A stretch of 64,000 nucleotides of DNA from Hyphomonadaceae bacterium (GTDB lineage: Bacteria > Pseudomonadota > Alphaproteobacteria > Caulobacterales > Hyphomonadaceae): contig JADKDU010000005.1 of the NCBI GenBank assembly GCA_016714495.1, positions 186,001-250,000 on the forward strand, read 5' to 3'. This document shows, piece by piece, positions 43,203-50,744 of this stretch. The notes under the pieces were generated by a model that made no database searches, had not been told where the DNA came from, and worked only from the letters and a program-made list of their open reading frames with translations. Both the position numbers and the translations under genes were made by a program. Each line of letters opens with the position of its first letter. Within the stretch, counting starts at the first letter, position 1.

Positions 43203-44962
43203 ATGCCGCGCCTTCCGCCCCTGCCCGATCTCGACTGGCCCGACGCAGAGAACCGCGCCGCGCCCTTCGCACGCGAGCATGGCGACGTCTATTTTTCTGG
43301 CGAGGGTCTCTCTGAAAAGCGCGCCGTCTTCCTTGCCGGCTGCGGCCTCCCCGAGGCCTGGAGCGGCCGCGAACACTTCACTGTCGGCGAACTCGGCTTC
43401 GGCACAGGCCTCAACCTGCTCGTCCTCTGGGACCTCTGGCGGCGCCATCGCCCCTCTCCGACTGCCCGCCTCGACTACCTCACCTTCGAAGGCGCCCTCA
43501 TCGCAAAAGCCGACGCCGCAACAATCCACGCCCCCTGGCCCGAACTCGCCGCACTCTCACAGCAACTTCTGGCCAGCTGGCCCGATCGCGCCCGCGGTTT
43601 CCAGCGCATCCACTTGTCCGATGGCCTCACGCTCACCATCGTCATCGACGACATCGCCGCCGCCCTTCCACAGGCGCGGGCCAGCGCCGACGCCTGGTTC
43701 CTCGACGGCTTCGCCCCGTCGAAAAACCCCGCCATGTGGGCAGCCGAAACACTCGCTCACGTCGCGCGCCTGAGCGCGCCCGACGCCCGCGCCGCCACCT
43801 ACACCGTGGCGGGCGACGTGCGCCGCAATCTGCAAGCCGCCGGCTTCACGCTCGCCAAGATGCCCGGCCACGGCCGCAAGAAGGAACGCCTCGAAGCCCG
43901 CCTCACCGCACATCGCCCCGCGCCCGGCAAGCCGCCCAAGCGCATCGCCATCATCGGCGCAGGCGTCGCCGGCGCCTGCGCCGCCCACGCCTTCGTGCGC
44001 CGGGGCTGCGACGTTGCGATCTTCGACCGCGCCAACGCTCCCGGCGCCGGCGCGAGCGGCAATCCCCTCGCCCTTGTCATGCCCCGCCTCGACGCCGCCG
44101 ATGGGCCGACCGCCCGCGCGCTGATCGAAGCCTGGCTTTACGCCCGTCGCTTCTACCCCACACTCGGACCCAACGCCGCCCAATCACTCGATGCGATCCA
44201 TCTCCCCGCAGCGAGAAGGAACAGCTGCGTTCCGCCAAGCTGCTTGCCGACCCGCCGCTGGACAAAACGCTGCTTCAGTCATCCGACCAAGGCATCCGCC
44301 ATCTCGGCGCCATCGCTGTTCGCCCGCACGCTGCTCTCGCCAGCCTGATGCAGGGCGCAACGGCGCGCTTCAACGCCGACATCGGCTCGATCACCGATCT
44401 CGACGCAGACCTCATCATCGCCTGCGCCGGCATGAGCCTCGCGGACCTGTCGGGACTGCACGCGCCGCCTCTAACCGGCCGCCTTGGCCAGCTCGAAACT
44501 ATGCCCGCAGGCGCTAGCCCGAGCGCGATCGCCGATGGCGGATACGCTGTCGAAGCCTTCGGACAGCTCGTTTTCGGGGCAACGTTCGAGGCGGCAAACG
44601 GCGCGCCGCAGATCACCGAGGCCGCCCGCACGCAAAACCTCGAAACGCTTGCCCGTCTTCGCCCGGATGTCGAACCGCACGACATGACCTCGCGGGCCGC
44701 CATCCGCGCCACCACGCGCGATCGCCTGCCCTTCGCCGGAGCGCCGCCAGATAAGGAAAAGGCGCCGGACGGCACTCCGGCGCCTCTCAGTCCTTACCGC
44801 CTCATCGGCGGCCTCGGTTCGCGCGGCTTTCTATGGGCGCCGCTACTCGCCGAGTTAGTCGCTTCGGAAGCCTTCGGCGAACCCTCGCCCGTTGAGATGG
44901 GCGTCGCCGAATGCCTTGACCCCGGGCGATTTCAGGCCCGCGCCCTCAGACGCGGGAACTAG
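43203..44962 (+). pseudogene. mnmC: Bifunctional tRNA modification enzyme MnmC, one-base frameshift
   Basis: MnmC finishes mnm5s2U34 in tRNA: an FAD oxidase removes carboxymethyl and a SAM methyltransferase adds methyl. The N-terminal methyltransferase (GELGFGTGLNLLVLW, WFLDGFAPSKNPAMW) is intact, and the FAD domain begins at RIAIIGAGVAGACAAHAF. After DAIHLP (C run 44204-44207) the frame is lost; the true sequence (SEKEQLRSAKLLADPPLDKT onward to GLGSRGFLWAPLLAE) continues one frame over. One extra C restores 586 residues. Probably a consensus error. Its 3' end overlaps the convergent last gene of the psp array by 17 nt. Confidence 0.87.
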
Positions 44963-45227
44963 TTTCGGCGCGCCGCAGGCCTTCGATCTCGCTCGCCAGC
45001 CTGCGATCGTCGTCAGTCGCGAGCTTCTCCAGCACGCGCACCCTGTCCTTCAGCTTGGTGATGTCGGCGTGCATTTCGCCGATCACGCCGCGAAGCTCCT
45101 CGGCTTCCTCGCCATATCCTCGGCCCTTCGCCCTGATCTTCTCGCGCTCAAGCTTCAGTCCGCCGGTGACGACGCCCGAAACCGTTCCGATCACCACAAG
45201 CGCAAGCACGAATTCGAAGACGCCCAT
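44946..45227 (-). CDS. Psp-array small protein 6 (TM plus shared C-terminal motif)
   Basis: 93 residues: one N-terminal membrane helix (VFEFVLALVVIGTVSGVV), a charged linker, and a C-terminal coiled coil reading LKDRVRVLEKLATDDDRRLA then SEIEGLRR. The last 30 residues match the tails of four other products of this array. It starts 12 nt after the previous stop, after GAGGAGGG. The resemblance to PspB (TM plus helical tail) suggests a PspB-like envelope-stress partner. Last gene of the operon. Confidence 0.85.
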   Translation of the reverse strand: MGVFEFVLALVVIGTVSGVVTGGLKLEREKIRAKGRGYGEEAEELRGVIGEMHADITKLKDRVRVLEKLATDDDRRLASEIEGLRRAETSSRV

Positions 45228-45239
45228 TTCCGTCCCTCC

Positions 45240-45506
45240 TCAGCGGCGCAGGTCGTCACTGCGCAGGCGTTCGATTTCGCCCGCCAGCTTGCGATCATCA
45301 TCCGTCATCAACCGCTCAAGCACAGCGACGCGATCCTTGAGACGCTGCAGCTCGGCGACCACCTCGCCATTCGCCGCATCTGACCCACGCTGCTCACGCA
45401 TCATGTCCAGTTTCAATTTCTGCGCCTTGAGAAGATGGCTGCCGATGATTGCCGCGAGGCCGCAGAGAATGCCGAGGATCGGGATCAGAACGCCAACCGA
45501 GTTCAT
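45240..45506 (-). CDS. Psp-array small protein 5 (TM plus shared C-terminal motif)
   Basis: 88 residues: N-terminal membrane helix (VGVLIPILGILCGLAAIIGS), a basic stretch KAQKLKLDMMREQ, then LQRLKDRVAVLERLMTDDDR followed by KLAGEIERLR. Same plan as the first PspB-like copy (46092) and copy 6 (44946). It begins 1 nt after the previous stop, so translation is coupled. No homologue outside this array is known to me. Confidence 0.87.
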   Translation of the reverse strand: MNSVGVLIPILGILCGLAAIIGSHLLKAQKLKLDMMREQRGSDAANGEVVAELQRLKDRVAVLERLMTDDDRKLAGEIERLRSDDLRR

Positions 45507-45507
45507 A

Positions 45508-45873
45508 TCAGCTCTTCCTCGTGTCGATATCGCGCAGCTTCTCGATTTCCGCAGCCAGCCGCCGCTCGTCATCGACCGCAAGCTTCTCCAGCACGATCAC
45601 GCGCTCACTCAGCGAGGCAATGATCTTCTCCATATCCGCGACTTTGGCCTTTAGCTCCGCGACCTCGGAAGACGGCTCGGCGCCCATGCCCCACTGCTTC
45701 ATGCTTTCCGGGTCGAGGCCCCAGAATTTCGGATCGCCGAAATGACTCCAGTCGCCGCGGCCCGCATGCCGCGCCGCACGCCTGGCGCGCCAGGCCGCGC
45801 GCTTGGCTTCACGCTCGAGGCGCCACGCCTCGCCATGTTTGTCGAACCCGCCGTTACAATCATGGTTATGCAT
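45508..45873 (-). CDS. Psp-array small protein 4 (soluble, shared C-terminal motif)
   Basis: 121 residues without a membrane helix. The N-terminal 45 residues are very basic and His/Trp-rich (REAKRAAWRARRAARHAGRG), then DPKFWGLDPESMKQWGMG, and the C-terminal coiled coil SERVIVLEKLAVDDERRLAA then EIEKLRD. The shared tail joins it to the array; the basic head could bind phospholipid or nucleic acid. Strong GGAGGAG site. Confidence 0.85.
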   Translation of the reverse strand: MHNHDCNGGFDKHGEAWRLEREAKRAAWRARRAARHAGRGDWSHFGDPKFWGLDPESMKQWGMGAEPSSEVAELKAKVADMEKIIASLSERVIVLEKLAVDDERRLAAEIEKLRDIDTRKS

Positions 45874-45894
45874 CAGGGGTGCTCCTCCACATGC

Positions 45895-46062
45895 TCAATC
45901 GCGCAGCTTCTCGATTTCCGCGGCGAGGCGCGCTTCCTCATCCGTCCGCAACTTTCCAAGCACGACAGCGCGGCCGTCATTGCTATCTAGAAACTTCGCG
46001 GGCGTCTTCGCCGGCTCGTGCGTTGCGGGAGCGTTTGCGGCCTTTGTCGTCTCGTCGATCAT
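45895..46062 (-). CDS. Psp-array small protein 3 (55 residues, shared C-terminal motif)
   Basis: A 55-codon gene starting at ATG 46062 after GGGAG. The N-terminal half is Ala/Thr/Pro-rich and unstructured; the C-terminal 25 residues are GRAVVLGKLRTDEEARLAAE then IEKLRD, the shared array motif with a few changes. No membrane segment. It could be a minimal adaptor made of little more than the motif. It lies between its neighbours with 21-29 nt gaps. Confidence 0.75.
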   Translation of the reverse strand: MIDETTKAANAPATHEPAKTPAKFLDSNDGRAVVLGKLRTDEEARLAAEIEKLRD

Positions 46063-46091
46063 GCCGTTCTCCCTTGCCTCTTGTTCAGCTG

Positions 46092-46352
46092 TCAGACCGG
46101 CGGCCGGTCGCGGCCGCGCAGGCTATCGATCTCGCGAGCGAGGCGCCGGTCGTCATCTGTCACCAGGCGCTCGAGCACGGCGACGCGATCGGTCAGCTTG
46201 TCGATCTGCGCCTGCATGGCGCCCATGACCGCGTCGTCTTCCCGCGAAGGCCCGCGGGAGAGTTCGGCCCGGCGCACCTTGCCCTGCTGCACGATCCACA
46301 CGATGGCGACCACCATCGCGAAGGGAGCGGCGACCGCGATAACACCTTCCAT
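46092..46352 (-). CDS. Psp-array small protein 2 (PspB-like, shared C-terminal motif)
   Basis: 86 residues: membrane helix (IAVAAPFAMVVAIVWIVQQG), linker with SRGPSREDDAV, then QIDKLTDRVAVLERLVTDDD followed by RRLAREIDSLRGR. Layout and length are those of PspB. ATG 46352 follows the previous stop with one base between (TAAGATG). Likely inner membrane with a cytoplasmic coiled coil. Confidence 0.87.
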   Translation of the reverse strand: MEGVIAVAAPFAMVVAIVWIVQQGKVRRAELSRGPSREDDAVMGAMQAQIDKLTDRVAVLERLVTDDDRRLAREIDSLRGRDRPPV

Positions 46353-46353
46353 C

Positions 46354-46599
46354 TTACAACCCCGTGGCGGTCAGCGACGCCATGGGGCGCCAGTCGACGT
46401 TGAAATTGCAGTGCGGCGGGCAGCCTCGCGAAGCCACGCCCATGGTCAACCCCCGGTCGCCGCCGCCGAACACCAGCGTCATTTCGCCAGCTTCGAGATG
46501 CACGACGCCGAACCGGGCGCCGATGAGAAGTCCCGCCATGCCAGTCACCAGCAGTGCAGCGGCGCAGGCAAGTCGTATCTGAAGTGCGCGAGCCATCAT
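46354..46599 (-). CDS. Psp-array small protein 1 (membrane or secreted, no shared motif)
   Basis: 81 residues: an N-terminal hydrophobic helix (LACAAALLVTGMAGLLIG) and a short polar domain with two Cys (RGCPPHCNFNVDW). Unlike the five genes after it, it lacks the coiled-coil motif. ATG 46599 follows GAGGG, 78 nt after pspC. Its C-terminal part would be periplasmic if the helix is an anchor. Confidence 0.75.
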   Translation of the reverse strand: MMARALQIRLACAAALLVTGMAGLLIGARFGVVHLEAGEMTLVFGGGDRGLTMGVASRGCPPHCNFNVDWRPMASLTATGL

Positions 46600-46677
46600 G
46601 TCCCTCTTATGCTGGGGCTCTTGATCGGGATCGTGGTGTCGGCGTCCGAGGAGATGTCCGCCGCTCGTCCTATCTCT

Positions 46678-47079
46678 CTAGCGTCCTTCGAGGTCGCGGA
46701 ATTCGCGACGCAGTTTCCACTCTTCGGAGGTCACCGCGCGTTCCATCCGCGCCAGCCGGTCGTCCATGTCCTTGAACTTGTACCGGATGTTCGAGAACGT
46801 TTCGCGGGGACGATCAGAGACAGATGTCCAGAAGCGTTCTTCGTCCGGCGTCAGGTTGCGCGGGCGATAAGGCTGGTAGGGCGTGATCGCCCAGATCACC
46901 AGATAGACCGGGATGATGAAACCGACGCCGCAGAAGAGAAGCACGGCGGCGCCTGCGCGGGTTAGCGTCGGATCCCAGCCCATGCGGTCGGCGATGCCGC
47001 CGCAGACGCCGGCGATGACCTTGTCACGGGAGCGATAGAGACGCTTGGGGTTCGGGGAGGAAATGTAATCGTCGCGCAT
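46678..47079 (-). CDS. pspC: Phage shock protein C
   Basis: 133 residues. PspC domain: KRLYRSRDKVIAGVCGGIAD, followed by a membrane segment (GAAVLLFCGVGFIIPVYLVI). The C-terminal tail (MDDRLARMERAVTSEEWKLR then REFRDLE) is a helix resembling the array motif. PspC senses secretin or membrane damage and with PspB releases PspF from PspA. Its start shares one base with the pspB stop (TGATG). Confidence 0.95.
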   Translation of the reverse strand: MRDDYISSPNPKRLYRSRDKVIAGVCGGIADRMGWDPTLTRAGAAVLLFCGVGFIIPVYLVIWAITPYQPYRPRNLTPDEERFWTSVSDRPRETFSNIRYKFKDMDDRLARMERAVTSEEWKLRREFRDLEGR

Positions 47080-47348
47080 CAGTTGATGTCTCCACGGGTG
47101 CTGTGGGTCGGGCGAGGACGAACCGGAGCTGCGTCAGGCTCGACCAGCCGCTCGAGGGTCTCGATACGGCGCTCCATCGTGCGGGCGGAGCGCCAGAGAT
47201 CCTCGAGCATTCTTTCATCGTCCTCCGTCAGGTTGCGGTTCGAGCGGTTCTTGGAGATGTAGTGCAGGATCATCCATGGCAGGATGACGAAGAGACTGAC
47301 GATGGCCACAAGGCCAAGGCTCATCCCCATGAGCGCTTCGATAGGCAT
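47079..47348 (-). CDS. pspB: Phage shock protein B
   Basis: 89 residues: N-terminal membrane helix (LGLVAIVSLFVILPWMIL), HYISKNRSNRNLTEDDERM, then a helix RSARTMERRIETLERLVEPD. This is the standard PspB plan. Start and stop codons overlap pspA and pspC, so the three are co-translated. The tail aligns with the start of the shared array motif (LERLV). Confidence 0.93.
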   Translation of the reverse strand: MPIEALMGMSLGLVAIVSLFVILPWMILHYISKNRSNRNLTEDDERMLEDLWRSARTMERRIETLERLVEPDAAPVRPRPTHSTRGDIN

Positions 47349-48067
47349 CAGGCGCCCTCACCTTCAGACTTGCGACGCACCGGCGTCGGAGCGGGAGTTG
47401 GGGCCGGAGCAGAACCGCCGCGGCGGCGCTTGATCTCGGCCAGTTCCTTTTCGATCGACTCTTCGGCGGCCAGTTCCTGGAACTGCGCTTCGAGCGAGTG
47501 GTCGCCGACATTGATCAGATCGGCATAGGCTTCCATCTCGTCCACCTTGCGTTCAATCTGGCCGTAGCGACGCATCGCCTCGTCGACCTTGTTGACCTCG
47601 ATGCGCGAGCGCATTGCGATGCGATGTTCGGCGGCTTCACGGCGGACGACGAGCGCGCGATGTTTCGTCTTCGCTTCGTCCAGCTTGGCTTGCAGCTTCT
47701 CCAGATCGTCCTGGCGGCGAACCGAGATTTCCTCGATCGCTTTCAGCGCCTGACGGCGGCTGTCGATCTCGCGCTCGGCGCGCTGTTTGGCGGAGAGGGC
47801 GCCGCGGGCGAGGTCTTCGCGCCCCTTTTCCACGGCGAGCTCTGCCTTCGCCGCCCAGTCGAGACGGGTTTGTTCGAGCGTGACGATGTCACGGTCATAT
47901 TCCTTCTTGTCCGCCATGGACCGCGCAGCGGCCGAACGGACCTCGACAAGGCAGTCTTCCATTTCCTGGATGATCAGACGGGCGATCTTCTCGGGATCCT
48001 CCGCCTTATCCAGCATGGAATTGATGTTCGAATTGATGATGTCGGAGAGTCGGGAGAAAACGCCCAT
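47348..48067 (-). CDS. pspA: Phage shock protein A
   Basis: 239 residues, IM30/Vipp1 family. The N-terminal amphipathic helix MGVFSRLSDIINSNINSMLD binds stressed membrane; the rest is one long coiled coil (about 25-210) with PEKIARLIIQEMEDCLVEVR typical of the family, and a Pro-rich tail. It binds and inhibits PspF in unstressed cells and forms oligomers on damaged membrane. Second gene of the sigma-54-driven operon. Confidence 0.96.
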   Translation of the reverse strand: MGVFSRLSDIINSNINSMLDKAEDPEKIARLIIQEMEDCLVEVRSAAARSMADKKEYDRDIVTLEQTRLDWAAKAELAVEKGREDLARGALSAKQRAEREIDSRRQALKAIEEISVRRQDDLEKLQAKLDEAKTKHRALVVRREAAEHRIAMRSRIEVNKVDEAMRRYGQIERKVDEMEAYADLINVGDHSLEAQFQELAAEESIEKELAEIKRRRGGSAPAPTPAPTPVRRKSEGEGA

Positions 48068-48141
48068 ATCAGAACCTTTCGTCTAATCTTCTCGGGGGAT
48101 GGTCTTCTTGTTTTTCTTCAGTGTGCCGATGAAGAGGAGGA

Positions 48142-48279
48142 TCAGAAGAGGATGCGAGCCACGATAAAGCCGGCGAGGAAGAAACCCCAGCTTTCGAACG
48201 GCCTACGGCCGAGCCAGCTTCCGAAACGACCCAGTGGGCTGGGCTTCTGGTAAGGATTCTGGCGGTCGTAGTAGCTCAT
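48142..48279 (-). CDS. 45-residue membrane protein leading the psp operon
   Basis: ATG 48279 follows AGGAGAAG. A Tyr/Pro-rich head (MSYYDRQNPYQKPSPLGRFG) is followed by SWLGRRPFESW and one membrane helix GFFLAGFIVARILF. It is the first gene after the sigma-54 promoter, 74 nt upstream of pspA. I know of no standard psp gene with this sequence, so it may be a lineage-specific part of the response. Confidence 0.75.
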   Translation of the reverse strand: MSYYDRQNPYQKPSPLGRFGSWLGRRPFESWGFFLAGFIVARILF

Positions 48280-48328
48280 CGTCTTCTCCTGTTTGTTGCC
48301 AGTGTTGTCCCGGCATGGATCACTTGAT

Positions 48329-48344
48329 TGCAACTGCCGTGCCA
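48329..48344 (-). promoter_or_regulatory. Sigma-54 promoter of the psp operon
   Basis: On the minus strand the sequence is TGGCACGGCAGTTGCA, an exact match to the -24/-12 consensus TGGCACG-N4-TTGCA. It lies 50 nt upstream of the 45-codon gene. The divergent pspF encodes a sigma-54 activator with GAFTGA, so activator and promoter are adjacent. Confidence 0.88.
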
Positions 48345-48403
48345 GTTTCGCGGTAACCAATAAGAGCCCTGTTTAATCAAGATTTTTGCTGTTTTCTCCA
48401 CAG

Positions 48404-48421
48404 CCAAATTCATCATTTTGG
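48404..48421. promoter_or_regulatory. Possible PspF upstream activator site
   Basis: CCAAA-N8-TTTGG inverted repeat about 60-75 nt upstream of the -24 element, in an AT-rich stretch that could also bind IHF. Position is right for a PspF enhancer; the repeat is short. Confidence 0.3.
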
Positions 48422-48478
48422 TGAAACCCGCCACGAAAAGATTGGCGTATTCGGCTATCAAGTGGTAATTCTCGCCAA

Positions 48479-49615
48479 ATGGCGTCGCCCTCCCCTCCCG
48501 AGCTTATCGGCCAGTCGGCGATGTGGCTGGAATCGCTTGAGCGCGTTTCGCTCGCGGCTCTGGTCGAGCGGCCAATCCTGGTGATCGGCGAACGCGGCAC
48601 CGGCAAGGAGCTGATCGCCGAACGTCTGCATTACCTTTCGCCGCGCTGGGGCAAGCCGTTCGTCAAGGTCAATTGCGGCGCCCTGTCGGAAGACTTGCTC
48701 GACAGCGAACTGTTCGGCCATGAGGCGGGCGCCTTTACCGGCGCCACCAAGCGGCGTCAGGGCCGCTTCGAACAGGCCGATGGCGGCACGCTCTTCCTCG
48801 ACGAGATCGCAACCGCCTCGATGCAGGTTCAGGAGAAACTCCTGCGCGTGGTCGAATACGGCCAATTCCAGCGGCTGGGCGGGGAAGATACGATCACCAC
48901 CGATGTACGCATCGTCGCCGCCACCAACGTCGATCTTCCCGCCCGCGCCGCCGACGGCCGCTTCCGCGCCGACCTGCTCGATCGCCTCGCTTTCGATGTC
49001 ATTACGCTTGCGCCGCTGCGCGCGCGGCCTGAGGACATTATCCTGCTGGCGGAGCATTTCGGCCAGCGCATCGCCCGCGAACTCGAAGGCGATTTCCCCG
49101 GCTGGTCGCGCAATGCGCTGGAGGCGATGTGCGCCCACTCATGGCCCGGCAATGTGCGCGAGCTTCGCAACGCCGCCGAGCGCGCGACTTTCAGGACGAT
49201 GGCTGCGCAAGCCAATGGCGCGCCGATCGGCCCCGTTGGCGTCACGGCGGATCTTCTCGATCCGTTCAACTCGCCCTGGCGTCCGCCGCGCGAGCTTTTC
49301 TCAACGCCCCCGACCCAGACCGTTGCGACAGGGTTAACGCAAACCGCGCCGACGGAGGCCCGGCCCGCCCCTAAACCCGCGGTCGAGGGAGATCCTGTCG
49401 ACCTCAACGCGGTCGTCGCCGAACTCGAAAAACGCCTTATCGAGGCAGCACTTGAGACCTGCCGCGGCCACCAACGCAAGGCTGCCGAACACCTTGGGCT
49501 CAGCTATCACCAGATGCGCGGCCTGCTGCGCAAATATGGTTACGGACGCGACGCGGCAGCCGGTGAAACAAATTCTTCGGGTTCGGGCAACGGGACGCTA
49601 ACCGAGACCGAGTAG
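48479..49615 (+). CDS. pspF: PspF sigma-54 activator of the psp operon
   Basis: 378 residues. AAA+ domain from the N-terminus without a receiver domain, as in PspF: Walker A GERGTGKE (37-44), sigma-54 contact GAFTGA (84-89), Walker B GGTLFLDEIA, and SWPGNVRELRNAAER. A Pro/Thr/Ala-rich linker (about 275-312) precedes a Fis-type helix-turn-helix (RKAAEHLGLSYHQMRGLLRK). E. coli PspF is about 325, so the linker is long. Divergent from the operon it should control. Confidence 0.94.
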   Translation: MASPSPPELIGQSAMWLESLERVSLAALVERPILVIGERGTGKELIAERLHYLSPRWGKPFVKVNCGALSEDLLDSELFGHEAGAFTGATKRRQGRFEQADGGTLFLDEIATASMQVQEKLLRVVEYGQFQRLGGEDTITTDVRIVAATNVDLPARAADGRFRADLLDRLAFDVITLAPLRARPEDIILLAEHFGQRIARELEGDFPGWSRNALEAMCAHSWPGNVRELRNAAERATFRTMAAQANGAPIGPVGVTADLLDPFNSPWRPPRELFSTPPTQTVATGLTQTAPTEARPAPKPAVEGDPVDLNAVVAELEKRLIEAALETCRGHQRKAAEHLGLSYHQMRGLLRKYGYGRDAAAGETNSSGSGNGTLTETE

Positions 49616-49624
49616 ACCGCGTGC

Positions 49625-50374
49625 ATGGCGCGCACTCCCGGTCGTACCCAATTCCTTGGCCTGGCCTTCGATCCGATCGGAGCGGAAGAAGCTGCACGCA
49701 CCATCTCCGCTCGCGCCCGCAGGGTTGAATCATTCGCCTATGTCGCAACGCCAAATGTCGACCATATCGTGCGGCTCGACCGCAAGCCTGAGCTTCGCCC
49801 GTTCTATGCCGACGCCTGGCTGAATCTCAACGACAGTCGGATCCTCGAAATCTTCGCCGAACTCTCGCGCGTCTTCGTGCCGGCCGCGCCGGGCGCCGAC
49901 ATCGTCGAGCAGTTGTTTCGCAACCACATCGGCCGCAACGACACGATCGTGGTCATCGGCGCCTCCAACGCCATCGTCCAGGCGATGCGTAACCGTCACG
50001 GCCTGCACGACGTTCGCTGGTTCGATGCGCCCTATGGCCTGAAGGACGATCCCGCCGCCCGGGCGCAGTGCGTGAGTTTTATCCGCAACAACCCCGCGCC
50101 CTTTGTCTTCCTTGCGGTCGGCTCGCCGCAGCAAGAGATGATCGCGCATGAGGCCATGACATCGCGCGACGCTGTCGGTGTTGCGATCTGCTGCGGGGCC
50201 GCGCTGGAATTTCTCGCCGGCGAGACCAAGCGCGCGCCGGGCTGGATGCGCGCAAACCGCCTCGAATGGCTGCATCGTCTTGGCTGCGAACCGGGCCGGT
50301 TGTGGCGGCGCTATCTGGTTGATGGGCCGCGCATCCTCGACATTTGGCGGCGCTGGTCGGCGACGCCGCACTGA
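49625..50374 (+). CDS. WecG/TagA/CpsF-family glycosyltransferase
   Basis: 249 residues. Family GT26: YVATPNVDHIVRLDRKPELR, then WLNLNDSRILEIF, and FVFLAVGSPQQEMIAHEA followed by GVAICCGAALEFLAGETKRA. Such enzymes add ManNAcA or related sugars to a lipid-linked acceptor in surface polysaccharide synthesis. It starts 10 nt after pspF and may be co-transcribed, although the functions are unrelated. No other polysaccharide gene is nearby. Confidence 0.92.
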   Translation: MARTPGRTQFLGLAFDPIGAEEAARTISARARRVESFAYVATPNVDHIVRLDRKPELRPFYADAWLNLNDSRILEIFAELSRVFVPAAPGADIVEQLFRNHIGRNDTIVVIGASNAIVQAMRNRHGLHDVRWFDAPYGLKDDPAARAQCVSFIRNNPAPFVFLAVGSPQQEMIAHEAMTSRDAVGVAICCGAALEFLAGETKRAPGWMRANRLEWLHRLGCEPGRLWRRYLVDGPRILDIWRRWSATPH

Positions 50375-50378
50375 TCTT

Positions 50379-50702
50379 TTGCACGACTTCCGCCTCGGCG
50401 GTCATGAACACGGGCGGTTCTGGCCAGTGGGGCATCCATCGGTGTTCTCGAACGACACCTGGCATCTCGAAATCACCGCGGGCCAGCGCATCGTCCTCGC
50501 CTACACGATGGGCATGGACGGGGCGCCGATGTCGCATTCGGTGACGGTCACGGAATTCTTTCCCGACGGGCCCAATGGATGCCGACTCGTCTTCACCGAG
50601 CAAGGCGCGTATTATGGCGGCCCGGACGATGTGAAGAACCGCCGCGGCGGTTTCGAGGACCTGCTCGGCAAGCTTGAAGCCGAGCTTGCGACACACGCCT
50701 GA
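50379..50702 (+). pseudogene. N-terminally truncated AHSA1/SRPBCC-family protein
   Basis: From just after the glycosyltransferase stop the frame reads HDFRLGGHEHGRFW, NDTWHLEITAGQRIVLAYTM, TEFFPDGPNGCRLVFTEQGA and ends GGFEDLLGKLEAELA, the back two thirds of an AHSA1 (Aha1-like) domain. The first ~40 residues (with the ERxFxAPxxxVWxAW opening) are absent and the only in-frame starts are TTG-like. It is therefore probably a 5'-truncated gene left after a deletion that joined it to the glycosyltransferase gene. Confidence 0.6.
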
Positions 50703-50744
50703 TCCCAACCTGCCTGTTCCCGGGCGCCAGACACGGACGCATTG

